The notes beneath the pieces were generated by a model. It was not told the origin of the DNA. It saw only the letters and a list, made by a program, of their open reading frames with translations, and made no database searches. This document shows positions 21,034-31,975 of a DNA stretch of 64,000 nucleotides, in pieces (position 1 is the stretch's first letter; each line of letters starts with the position of its first letter). The stretch lies in the NCBI GenBank assembly GCA_022606135.1, contig JABYQN010000013.1, positions 62,001-126,000 of the forward strand, written 5' to 3'. Both the position numbers and the translations under genes were made by a program. This DNA comes from Fomes fomentarius (lineage: Eukaryota > Basidiomycota > Agaricomycetes > Polyporales > Polyporaceae).

Positions 21034-24000
21034 ACCATCGTACTGGAGCCGCCTACTACTGCCAATAGTCCTCAGCTCAGCTCCGACTCTGAAGCTGAAG
21101 TCAACGCTGAACTTGCAGAACATCATTCTACTGCATCAGCGTTTGATTGCTCGGAACAGCCCCATCTCTTCGATCTAGACGATCAGGTCGATCGTTATCA
21201 CTACGTCTACGACGACGGAGAGCAGGAGTGGGACCAGTGCGATGTACAGCTCTGTCCCAGTCGCTATAATCAACTCCCTCTTCCATACAAACCAACCTTC
21301 CACTGGGCATATCCAGCAACTTGGCAGCAGGATACCAACCCACAACACGGAATTCCTCTTCCCTATCTTCAGGAAGAAACTCACGCACAGCCCTCCTCGT
21401 CTCGTCCTAATTTCTATCTCCAATCGCTCTTCGGAAACTCCCCTCCTGTCGATTCAAGTCCTCTTCCTCCAGTCTACCTTCCTCCTCCTATTGTCACTGC
21501 GCCCCCTGTCGCGCCTATCACATTCACCCTAGACTTCAAGGAGGAATATCTCGATTCTCCCCAATACCTCTTATCCATCATGGGAGATATCAAAGTCGAC
21601 TCTATCCCTGTCCTCTCTTCGGCGAATCAGTACAACGACTGGTCTGCCAAGATGAAGGGCTATTTCATCTTCATGGACTGTTGGAGTGTTGTCAAAGGCG
21701 CTACTCGTCCTACTGAGCAAGCTGCCAAGGACAAGTGGGATAAACTTGACGGGCAAGCTCGCAGCATGATGTACATGCGTGTCGCACCAAACTTTCACTA
21801 CGTTCTGGACACTCAGATTCCTGTCTCGGGTGGACAACCCAGGGACATGACTGCTGCTGAGTCCTGGGAAGCGTTACAGAACAAGTTTGGCAAGCCTAAC
21901 AGTGCCCACGTCTGGGGTTTGTTCGAGTCACTCATCGCTGAGCCTCGAATGAACGAACAGAAGCCCCTTCAGGATCAGATGATGCGTCTTATCACACGCC
22001 TGCGCGAAATTAGTAGCAACGGCGTCACACTCTCTGACAACATGCAAGCCCTTCTCTTGATGTCCAAAATCCCGGAGTCGTACCGGTCCATGGTTTCTGC
22101 GCTTATGGCGACCACAGACCTCGACAAGGTCACTCTCGACAACATCCAGTCGGAGACCTTGGCTGAGGAGTCCATGCACAAGAACGGCCAGTCTGCAAAC
22201 AAGGTCTCCCAGACCAAGCCGAAGCCCAAGGGTCCCTGCTCTCATTGCGGGAGTGGCTCTCATCACGAGTCCAACTGCTATCAGAAGTACCCTGAGAAGC
22301 GTCCCAAAGGCAAGGGCAAGGGTAAAGGGAAGGACAAAGACAAGGATAAGGACAAGGGGAAGAACAAGGACACTTCTCATAACCATGCGCACGTCACTAC
22401 CGAGTCTGTATCATCTGTACTTGTAGCCGGTTTGTCTAACATCGCTGCTTCTTTCTACGATGAGGCTATGGCCTCGAACAGTGTGAGCTGGACTGCATGG
22501 CTGATGGACTCTGGAGCCTCTCAACATATCACTGGTGATCTCTCTGAGTTCATTGCGTACCAACCCTTTGATTCGCCTGTACTGTTTAACACTGCTGGAC
22601 AAGGTGATAGCAGCGTCATTCAGGCACTTGGGGAAGGAACTCTGTCTGGAGAAACCTGGTTAGACAGTCAGAAGGTAGCAATTACTCTGAACCACGTCTA
22701 CTACATACCAGGCACCATCGGTCACATCTTCTCGACTGGCTCCATTGAGCGCAATGGTTACTCCCTCTTTCAAGGGGATGGGCGCATGTGCATTTTCGAC
22801 AAGCTGCCTGATGGTGCTGTCAAACATGGTTCGATGATTCATATCAAGGGTCGTAAGATCCTGGAGGCGCGATACAACCCTTCGTCTAATTGTTATTGGA
22901 CTATTATTGAGCTTCACAACAGCAAGCACGTCCATCTCAATGTCCGTAAGTTCAAGACCTGGCACCGTCGCTTTGGTCATGCGGGCAAGGATGTTCTGCG
23001 CAACCTTCCTAAGCATACTAAGGGGGTTGATGCTGTTGATCCTGCAGACGAAGAACCGTGTGATGGATGCGCTTTTGGCAAATCCACTCATAACCCCTTT
23101 CCACCTTCTGAGAAACGCGCTGCTGAAGTTCTTGAGCAAGTCCATACAGACCTCGATGGACCGATGCGCACTCAGGCTATCGGAGGTTGGAAATACTTCG
23201 CTGGTTTCATTGATGACTATTCTGGTCTCGCTTGTGCTTACTTCCTTAAACACAAGTCTGACGCGATCCAAGCGTTCAAAGACTATAAGGTGTGGGCTGA
23301 GAACCAGACCGGCAAGAAGATCAAATCGATCCGCTCAGATCGAGGGGGGAATATACATCAGACGAGTTCTCTACACTTCTTCGTTCGCACGGTATCGAGC
23401 ACCAGAAGACTCTACCGGGTTTGCCTCAACAGAATGGACGTGCTGAGCGTTGGAACTGCACTATTACTGAAAAGGCTCTGTCTATGCTCCACCAAGCAGG
23501 CCTTAGTCATGGTTTCTGGCAACTCGCTCTTGACGCAGCCGTTCATATCTACAATCGTCAACCTATGCGACGACACAAGTGGTCGTGCCCCATCACTGTT
23601 TGGGATGGTACCGTTCCGGACGTCTCTTACTTCAGAGTGTTTGGGTGCAAAGCTTTTGTCCACGTGCAGAAGGCAAAGCGCGAAGGGAAACTCGACAAGA
23701 AGGCTGTCGAGATGACCTTCGTCGGGTATGAGTCTGGTTCCAAGGGGTATAGGTTTTGGAATCCAGCCAACCGCTCTATTCCCTGCTCGTAATTTACCTG
23801 GCAACCGTCCTTCTACCCCGGACGACAGTCCATTCTCAGATGATCAATCGGATGATTCCTTGAACAATGACTCTGATTCGGTCGATCCCAATGATGCAAT
23901 TCCTTTCATTCCTCCCAACCTCTTCGAACCACCACAACCTGACCCTCCAGCAGATGCTGATCCCGCTCCTCCTGCAGAAGCTCCTGCTGAGCCTCTTCCT

Positions 24001-25815
24001 CCTCCGCAACGTCCTCCTATGCCGCCTCCTGTCGTTCCTCCTCGTCCTCCTCACAAACGTGGTCGTTACCCTCCAGTGGGAGCTAATGAACCAAGCATTG
24101 CTCGTGACCGTCCTCGTCGTGAAAAAGCTGGTATTCCCCACAAGGACAGGACTGATAACAACGTGTATGACGATCCTGCACGTGCTGATAATCAGATCGA
24201 CAAGGATGGCAATCTGCGTGAAGCGGAGACGATACTCGCTTTTCTAGCTGCTGCTCAGTATAAAGCTGGCTTACCTCAGTCGCACAAGGAAGCCATGCGC
24301 TCACCTGATGCTGGGAAATGGCGCGAAGCTGAGAAGTCGGAGTTTGAGTCGCTTATGGAGAATAAGACTTGGGTTCTCGTTCCTCGTCCCAAGAGCCGGC
24401 ATGTTGTCTCTAACCGCTGGGTCTATGACATCAAACATGATGGGCGGTACAAGGCTCGTCTGGTTGCAAAGGGTTTCACTCAGGTGTGGGGAGAGGACTA
24501 CCATGAGACGTTCTCTCCAGTGGTGCGGTTTGAGTCTATCCGGTATTTACTCGCGCATGCAGCGCTTGAGGACTGGGACATCGAGTCAATGGATGTCAAG
24601 ACCGCGTTCCTGAATGGTGATCTAGATGAGGAGATTTATATGGAACAGCCGGAAGGCTGGGTCGTTCCTGGGAAGGAAGATCACGTCTGTCTACTCAAAA
24701 AGGCTATCTATGGTCTTAAGCAGGCGTCGCGTCAGTGGAATGCAAAAATCCATCAATCGCTTCTAGATCTGGGATTTACACGGACATATTCTGATGCTGG
24801 GATCTACGTATATCGGCGACAAGGGGGGGATCACGTCACGATTGTCGTTCTTTATGTCGACGATCTACTTCTGATGGGCGATCAGTCTAGTCACATCAAA
24901 CAAGTCAAGCGTTCGCTTTCTAAGCAGTACAAGATGACGGACTTGGGATCTGTACAGCGCTTCCTTGGTCTTCGCATCACTCGTGATCGATCTACTCGTA
25001 TGATCGACATCAACCAGGAAGAGTACATCCAGTCTGTTCTCGAGCGCTTTCAGATGGCTGACTGTAAACCCTCACGTACACCCCTTCCTGCTGGTGCTGT
25101 CTTGGCAAGTGCCAACGAACCAGCTTCCGATCAGTTCAGGCAACGCTACCAGAGTCTCATTGGCAGTCTTTTGTACGCCATGCTCGGAACGCGTCCTGAT
25201 ATCTTCTTCGCTGTCACACGGTTATCGAAGTACAATGGCAATCCCTCTGAAGCGCACATGAGTTATGCGAAGTATGTCCTGCGTTACCTTCAAGGGACAA
25301 AGGTGTATTGCTTGCGCTACAAGGGAGCGTCTAATGACGGTCTGATCTCCTATTCGGATTCAGATTGGGCAGAAGACCGTGATGATCGGCATTCTACCTC
25401 TGGCTTCGTCTTCTTGATGGCAGGTGGTGCTATATCGTGGGCTTCGAGGCGTCAGCCTACCATTTCGCTCTCCTCTACTGAGGCGGAATATAAAGCAGCC
25501 TCTGATACCTGTCGTCAGTTGATCTGGCTGAGGACGTTTGGCGATGAACTTGGTGATGACTTGACCAGGCCGACACCCATGTGTCTAGACAACCAGGGTT
25601 CGATTTTCCTGTCAGTCAATCCAGTAGTCGACCGGCGTACCAAGCACATAGAGATCCGCTACCACTTCATTCGTGAACAAGTGGAGTCTGGCTCTGTCGA
25701 GATCTTCTATGTTGCGGCTGCGGATCAGTTGGCTGATTCTCTCACAAAGAACGTGCCTTATTCCATTTTGGCAAAGTTCGTTGATGAGATCAGTCTTGTT
25801 TCCGTTGCATCTTGA
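21034..25815 (+). pseudogene. Copia gag-pol polyprotein with two frameshifts
   Basis: The first ATG is at 21580, but the same frame is open from 21034 without an ATG. Domain order: gag/UBN2-like region (from SANQYNDWSAKMKGYF); zinc knuckle CSHCGSGSHHESNC; Lys/Gly-rich stretch; protease DSGAS; GAG pre-integrase with WHRRFGH and CDGC; integrase core (HTDLDGP, FIDDYSG); reverse transcriptase (VKTAFLNG, YVDD); RNase H (DSDWAED, STEAEY, DNQGS); TAA/TGA end at 25813-25815. This is the copia order, with integrase before reverse transcriptase. A one-base loss in the G run 23344-23349 and a one-base gain near 23779-23781 shift the integrase C-terminal part out of frame. The copy is therefore defective, unless these are homopolymer read errors. 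Confidence 0.88.
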
Positions 25816-25826
25816 ACGAGTGGGAG

Positions 25827-26402
25827 TGTTGAACTTCTGGACTACCGGCTGTGCTCGGACCGGAGTTGTGTACACTTGTTTATGGTCATATGATTAGATA
25901 GGCTGTGTTCCTACTTACCATTTATGGTTTTCTTTGTTCTCCTACTGTACTTTCCCATGACCATATGGTTACTGTGCATTCCTGTGCGTACCAGTGCGTT
26001 CTACACTGCACCGGACTCTTCCAGACCTTATGTCTGACTCATGCTATGACTGTATCTGACTCATACGCCGATACGGACTCTTACTCATCGTCTTATGGCT
26101 ACATGTGACTGCTTCATTTGCTGACTCATGGACTTGTTCCTCATGTATATAAGCAGTCCCTTCTACGCCCTCTGCTCTTCAGTCGTTCACTCACTGACTG
26201 AAGAGTAAGTCCCTTACATACATATGCTCTACTACCTCTTACTGACTTAGTACTTGTAGTCTCTCTTGTTGTGACTTACAGGTACTTCACTATGCAATTC
26301 AGTCGTTCACTCACTGACTGAAGATCTCTCTTGTTGTGACTTACAGTCCCTCTCTGTTGTGACTTACAGTCGCTCCTCGCCTTACAGGTTCAGAGTTCAT
26401 CA
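25827..26402 (+). repeat. 3' LTR of the copia element
   Basis: 576 bp, TGTTGAAC...GTTCATCA. It differs from the 5' LTR by C/T near the start, C/T and A/G in the middle (about 26117 and 26129) and C/T three bases before the end. Confidence 0.93.
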
Positions 26403-26459
26403 CACGACTGCTCTCAATGTGGGCTCTGATGGCGCTATCAACCTAGGCACGGGACCTAC

Positions 26460-26929
26460 TGTTGGAATTACTATGGACTATGGACTATAGACGTGCATTA
26501 GGCGCTTATGGACACAGCATTTTCTTTGGCTATGTTTCCTTCCTACCCGATATGGTATACTCAATACTGTACTTATATGGTTATCAGTTCTCACTTTGTC
26601 CAATCCATTCCGGTGCATTCTACACTGCTCCGGATAGTTCTAGATAGTCTTGGATGTGTCCATGTGACCATCTCTAGTACTTTCTACACCTTTCTCTTTG
26701 TTCTGTCTGAGTCATCGCTCCACCTTTCTTACTCATCGTTGGTTCACTCTGACTCAGACATATCACATGCTCTCCTTTCTGTCACTTACTCATGCAGCTC
26801 CTGTACAGTATATAAGGAGGGACTTTCAGGGCTTCATCTCCTCAGTCTTTGCTCACTGACTGAGGACTCGTGTGTCTGCGTGTCTACTTGTCATTGCGAC
26901 TCTTGCCTTCACAGGTTCAGACTTCATCA
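26460..26929 (+). mobile_element. Second copia-type LTR (solo or truncated element)
   Basis: It runs from TGTTGGAATTAC to CTTCATCA, about 470 bp, with TATATAAGG at about 26810. Its 3' end (TTCACAGGTTCAGACTTCATCA region) resembles that of the neighbouring element, so the two families are related. No matching 5-bp duplication is seen (CCTAC before, GGATA after) and no second LTR follows. It is therefore probably the left end of a truncated element. Its left border abuts the resumed permease exon. Confidence 0.6.
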
Positions 26930-27944
26930 GGATACTTACTGAGTCTTAATCTAACGCTAGCATTGAACGTTGATTGTGCTCGCCGTCAGATGGCAATGGT
27001 TAACGTTATCGCGAAGCGCGGGCGAGTGCAGCCGGGTCGTGTTGCATGTACACACATAGTTGAATAGATCCATGTGTATGTATTGATTTGAGTGACATAT
27101 GTGTGCAGAAGCACTATGACTTGTTTTTATGAGAATGAAGCGTGTATTGAGAGTCTATGAGGTGCACGTGCTTCATCCAGCCAACATTCGCAAAGTGTGG
27201 CACAATCAGTTGGAATCAGTAGGAGCTGGATTTTGACTCTCTTTCGCCACATGAACCGCACATAGTGTTCCCGTCATTAAGTTCCATGAGGTGTATGGTG
27301 AGCACGACTCTCCATCAGTAATTCACAATGTTTCTGAATGTCTGGCGCCTCTGACAGCGCGCGTCTAATATGCGTGCAGAGCTTGTGCACGACTAACAAT
27401 GTCCCTCACCATCCCCTGTCCTGCCATGCCACAAAAGCAGTATATAGTAGAGTAGCTGAGACCATGTATTGATTAATTGCAAAGCTTCATATTGCGCAGG
27501 TTCCCTGATTTCGAGTTACGGGACTCACAAGGAAGCCAGATGCATATTCAGCTTGTGGGAATTTTGTCGAGGCGTTCACACGGTATTCGGGCATTCTAGA
27601 ACTTGGAAATAGTCGCGAGTACATGCATACATATGCCGGTAAGTTTTGAGGCCAGTGGGAGGGGAACAAGTCATAGAAATAGCCATAGACCTAAATGTCT
27701 GAACTCGCCAAAATCGATGTCTGAACTCTGAGTATCTGGGACATCTGAAAATGATATCTGTGATGTCTGATGGCATCTGAAAAGTCTGTGTCAGACTTTG
27801 CAGACATCGTGAGAATTACTGATGTCATGTGTAGTCAAAGGAGAGATGGTCATCTTCCAAGTTCTATGTGGTAACATTATGAGAGTGTGTGAGTGTGAGC
27901 GCGACGAGAGGTGAGAGAAGCGATCATGGAGGTTGTGAAGCAAG
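26930..27944. other. Non-coding stretch beside transposon remains
   Basis: AT-richer than the surrounding genes, with no convincing coding frame. The first part may be internal sequence of the truncated LTR element. Around 27705-27800 there are several copies of a GATGTCTGA/CATCTGA motif in both orientations; I cannot name it. Confidence 0.35.
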
Positions 27945-28452
27945 TTGAACTCATCGATGCCCTGGAGCCAACGCACAAGCCAAGGGCTAGGCGCTCTGTG
28001 GCTCGAAGAGCGGCAGCGGGACAGGCAGCGTCAGCCCGTGGGTGGAACGCGAGCTGCGAGCCTCGTCAACGCCACCACTGCAGTGCTCGTCAATGCCGGC
28101 TCCGTGCCTATGCGTGGGGTGGTGTGCGCAGTCGCTGTCGGGCGGACCAAGGGCGAGGCAGGGGAATTGATTCTGGATCCGGAAGAGGTTGAGCGCGGGC
28201 CGCAGTGCGTGTTTTGCGTTCTTGTTCTCGTCATTGCTGGCACCTCCGTCGACTGGTACCCCTGCGTGCTCGCTCCTGTGGACGAACTATACAACCACTG
28301 CACCGTTCGATGTCTCTGAGCTGGCTCAGGCGAGGGGGGCGCGGCAGGTGTGGGTTGCATTGAAGCGGAGTATCGGATTGTCGGAGGAGAATATGCAGGC
28401 GGGGCTACCTTCCTCGGAGATGGATGTGGATGATGAGAAGGTCGAGATATGA
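27945..28452 (+). pseudogene. 3' fragment of an exosome RNase PH-type subunit gene (Rrp46-like)
   Basis: The first frame reads SLVNATTAVLVNAGSVPMRGVVCAVAV and LILDPEEVE, as in exosome RNase PH-fold subunits of the Rrp46/EXOSC5 kind. After a one- or two-base loss near 28190-28200 it continues as SACFAFLFSSLLA, ACSLLWTNYTTTAPFDVSEL and EENMQAGLPSSEMDVDDE, ending at a TGA at 28450-28452. The N-terminal half of the RNase PH fold is absent. Such subunits form the RNA-processing exosome ring. The assignment is from motif memory and fairly sure for the fold, less so for the exact subunit. Confidence 0.55.
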
Positions 28453-28662
28453 ACTGGCACGAGTTTACTATCTGCTCCAACGGTATGCATACAAAGCCAA
28501 CATCGAGCAATCGTCTCAGGACTTGCAGCAATGATTTTAAGTAGCCATACGACACATCCCATGTAGTCGTGCCGATGCAAACATCATGAATCATGAATCA
28601 TAATCACTGTCCGGTCTCTGGAGTCGAGATGAGTACATGACTTTGTAGCCACTGGTAACGTA

Positions 28663-30008
28663 TCACACTGGAGGGACTAAGGCTGCAACCCGCCACAATG
28701 CGGCATCTAAGACTTCTGCCGACGACCCATCAAACGCAAGAACCTGTATTGTGTCCATATCCCAATAGATCTCATCCAGATACTCCGCGGCCCCTGAAAG
28801 ATGAGCAACCTTGCAGCAAGCTGCACGCAGGCGAAGGTACCTCGGATCGGGCAGAGCCTGTTCGGAATTGTCGACGCTGTGGCTGATAAAATGGACCTCA
28901 GGGGGAAGGCAGAGCTGCTTTCGCCTACGGGCATTGTCGATTCTGCTAGGGAGGCAGGTGCGGTAGGTGTCTTTCTAAGGACTGTGTGAGACACGAGTAA
29001 ATTACACTGCCTACTGAGCTTGACTTACCTTCCCCTCTACTTCTTCCAGCCAGAAATTCAAGTCGTCGAATAGACCATGGATACTAACACTGAGAGTCAT
29101 CACGTTTTCGAGACGATTGATCTTGTCGCCTGCGAGCTCGGGCTGGAGGTGATAGCCAAACATCTTCAAGATGCCCCAGAAGATCGCTATCCCATCGAAC
29201 TGTGCCCACCCTGTCAGCCATGAAAAGCACAGCATGATGAGGACAATACGGACCTTGTATCCGAAAGTCTCCTCCCTTTCGTCATTGAAACTATTGACAG
29301 AGAAGGGAATGATGTGGCAGCACTGAGTAGTCACCAATACGCGGTCATCATCATCATCATCATCAACAGATAGTTGATAATCGAGGTCTGGGAGTCCGGT
29401 GACCATGCAGCAGTAGCCATCTCTGACTAGAGCCTGGCAGAATAATTGATCACTGCCACAACCCGAAGTAGATGGACAAGCTTACCTTCTTCTTGACGCC
29501 GCCACGGCTGGAAGAGGGTGTGATGTTCTCCCGGATGGCATCAATGCTTCTGTCAAAAGAGGGACGTGTCAGATGACTAGTCGGGGTAGCGGTACGACCC
29601 TGTGACTTCTTCACTGAGGCGAAATGAGAGAGTCGATATAAATAGTGAGTGTTAGGAAAACTAACACTCACTTGGTCGGATGAGATGATCAAAGTAGAAC
29701 TCGCCGAGTTCGCACAACTTGATGCGAGTGATAACGTCATTCGGATATGTGTTGCAGCTCGCGATCGCTTTTTCCATTGGTTCTCGAGCCTCGGGAGAGA
29801 ATAGAGCGTAGTGGATGAGGAGGTATCCGACAAGACGCAAGACTACGAGGTCCCTTCTTGCCAGGTCTGAGGTCGGCAAAAGTCTGACGGCAGCGGCCTC
29901 CGCTGGGAGTATGATAGTCGCATAGAGGCTCTTGCAGTTTTCGTGGTCTGGCTCGTTGAATACATCTTGAGCTGGTGGAAGGGATTGGCCAAAACCGAAC
30001 GAGGTCAT
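28663..30008 (-). CDS. HNH_2-type nuclease domain protein
   Basis: Exons 30008-29672, 29613-29486, 29433-29254, 29199-29029, 28974-28663; 375 aa, phases agree. The core reads ALVRDGYCCMVTGL, TQCCHIIPFS, FWGILKMFGY, NRLENVMTLS, HGLFDDLNFWLEE, YLRLRAACCKVAHLSGAAEYLDEI and GSSAEVL, which is the usual series of the agaricomycete HNH endonuclease family. The family carries the Cys-Cys-His-Ile and His of a beta-beta-alpha metal fold. These genes are multicopy; cellular roles are unknown and a DNA-cutting role is inferred. An upstream in-frame ATG at 30041 is possible. The intron 29200-29253 is 54 bp without a stop, so its retention would also give a protein. The gene is intact although surrounded by broken ones. 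Confidence 0.8.
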
Positions 30009-30562
30009 GTGGCGGCTATAACAGAGGGAACGATGTTGCATTCATTGACGAATAGTTGACGAATTGTAAGTGGGGGGTGCTCCACGTCACAAACAAGTAC
30101 AAATGAAGGCGCGAACCAAATTGGGATGGCAGATATGAAACGGTCTCACCCACACGTTTCCTAAGTAGCTGCCTGCATAAACTGGCATGCGCAGTTCTAT
30201 ATGATCTATTCACATTCGTGGAAGTTTTCTGGGTGTCATGATGCACTTGTGAGCGAGTCAAGGTCTCCAAACGTGCCCAGGCATAGGCGCCCAACCGCAC
30301 CGGGCGCTTCTTAAATAAGTGAGCGCCTCGATCTCTGTGCTTAAGTGGTCTCGCTCCCGATTGCGAGTAACTTATCCGGTGCGGGCAATTTCTAGATAGA
30401 GCGGGAACAACGGGAGGGCCACTTACAGCCTCTTGCATATACTCCCAGTGTCCTCGCTCCATAAATCAAGGAGCGGTATTTCATTCTCAGGTTATTCTGC
30501 GCTCGCTTAGCCTCGGTTTATGCCCCGCGGGAAATGCCTCAGTTCAGGCGTTAACACGTCGC
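30009..30562. other. Upstream region of the nuclease gene
   Basis: No gene recognised. It separates the divergent nuclease gene from the permease 3' fragment. Confidence 0.4.
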
Positions 30563-31290
30563 GATGTGTCGCGCGACGCGCGTCGTGTTCGCGTTCGCGC
30601 GGGACAACGCGTTGCCTGGGTCGAGGTGGTGGAAGAAAGTACACCCATACACCCGCACGCCGGTGAACGCTGTGTGGCTTGTCGTGGTGCAGTTGGTGCT
30701 GTCCGCGGTTTGCGGACTGCTGGGAGACTGCCCTTTCTGCGTTCGCAGGGTGCGTATCCACTGTCGAACTTGCCGTTTTTCCATGCATGCGCGAGTGAGA
30801 CATGCTGATTATTCGTGGATGTAGAGCATCTGTCTCGTGGGGATGTACACGTCTTATATCACGCCGATCGTCCTCCGGTTGACCTCAGGCCGAGACAAAC
30901 TCCATCTCGGACCGTTCTCGCTGGGAAGGTGGTACATGCCTATCGGGCTCATCGCAGTCGCGTGGGTGAGCTTCGTGATCGTGCTCCTCATGTTCCCGCC
31001 AACAAACCGCCCTACCGCCGAAACTATGAGTGCGTGCTCTGCTGTCGTGCAGTTGTCAGTGTTCAATGGAGAACTTGTAACTGACCGTGCACCGAGTAGA
31101 TCACGCGGTCGTGTTGATCGTAGGTGTGCTTGTTTTCGCGTCGCTCTCGTGGATCTTCTCCACTCGCAGGTGGTTCAAGGGGCCTGTTCGGACTATAGAC
31201 GATGCCCAAGTAGGATCATCAGAGGAAGGTGACGAGAAGGAGATGGAGACGCACGTAGACGAGCGTGAAATGGCTGACGAGAGCCGTTGA
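30563..31290 (+). pseudogene. 3' end of an amino-acid permease gene
   Basis: Reads as the C-terminal helices of the same permease type as at 11.95 and 18.87 kb. From about 30563: RVVFAFARDNALPGSRWWKK, then PVNAVWLVVV. After a frameshift near 30725 and an intron to 30824 come GMYTSYITPIVLRLTSGRDK and GPFSLGRWYMPIG (30825-31029). After a second intron (31030-31099) come AVVLIVGVLVFASLSW and FKGPVRTIDD, to a TGA at 31288-31290. Helices 4 to about 8 are missing upstream. Its strand and family match copy B, so it may be the displaced end of that gene, now about 4.1 kb beyond the last permease codons at 26.46 kb. Confidence 0.7.
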
Positions 31291-31975
31291 TCTCAATGAT
31301 GGATTTCTCCTATCCTCATGATGCTATTGATGTTTTTTTTGGAATCCTTGTTTATTGCCCTTGAGGGCCGGGCCCTATGGTAGGCAAGACACCACACGTC
31401 GACAAGCTGCGTGCACTAGACGTATGAGGGAGTTCTCTAAGCGTAGGTAGGGGAGTAGGGAGCAGAAACCGCGGCGTGTGCGGGGCCATTAGTATAGTAC
31501 GGTTGGTCGAGAGAGAGAGCAAGAGATCGAGAAACTGAGCCGAGACGGCAAGACATATGTACAGTAGATAATCGTGAGTGGGAATAGACAGGGTACGCTG
31601 TGCATGTGTGCGCTCGGTGTGAGGGGCAGGTGTCGAGGGGACGAGGATGTGGTGGGATCACAGGCAGGTCGGGATCCTTTTAAACTGACGGGTAGCTATT
31701 GATGTTATGCTCGTTCATGTCAGATCGAATGTCAGTGAAATAGGATTGTGTGATTCGCCATGTAAATACTAGATACAGTAACCTAACATCCGCGGATTGA
31801 TTCATACGTCTATCGAGCCATCCTCCTTCAGGCTCTCTATACACTTCCGGTAAAAAGTATGGAGAAGGAACAGTCGGAAACTTGAAGGGGATTAGTATGT
31901 TGACAAACGGGGAATAGATAGCAAAGGCCCCAGTTTGGTGTGTGTTGGGTGCCATTGTCGGTGTCATTGCGGATT
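31291..31975. other. Intergenic, no gene seen
   Basis: Contains the convergent 3' flanks of the permease fragment and the first P450; nothing else recognised. Confidence 0.4.

Larger units (their letters stand above)
19869..26402 (+). mobile_element. Ty1/copia LTR retrotransposon with an unusual 5' end
   Basis: It is flanked by CACGA (19864-19868 and 26403-26407). The order is TGTTGA (first six LTR bases), 78 bp equal to the end of pol plus the polypurine tract, a complete LTR 19953-20528, the internal region 20529-25826 and a complete LTR 25827-26402. By eye the two 576-bp LTRs differ at four positions, so the insertion is young. A primer-binding-like GGTTATGAGCCC follows the 5' LTR, and the polypurine tract GAGTGGGAG precedes the 3' LTR. 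The element cuts permease copy B within an exon. Confidence 0.92.

Noticed and set aside
21928..22392. Minus-strand Leu/Val-rich 'membrane protein'
   Set aside because: It is the reverse reading of the Lys/Gly/Asp-rich stretch in copia gag.
21034..25815. A host gene
   Set aside because: The zinc knuckle, DSGAS protease, integrase, YVDD reverse transcriptase and RNase H between matching LTRs identify a copia polyprotein.
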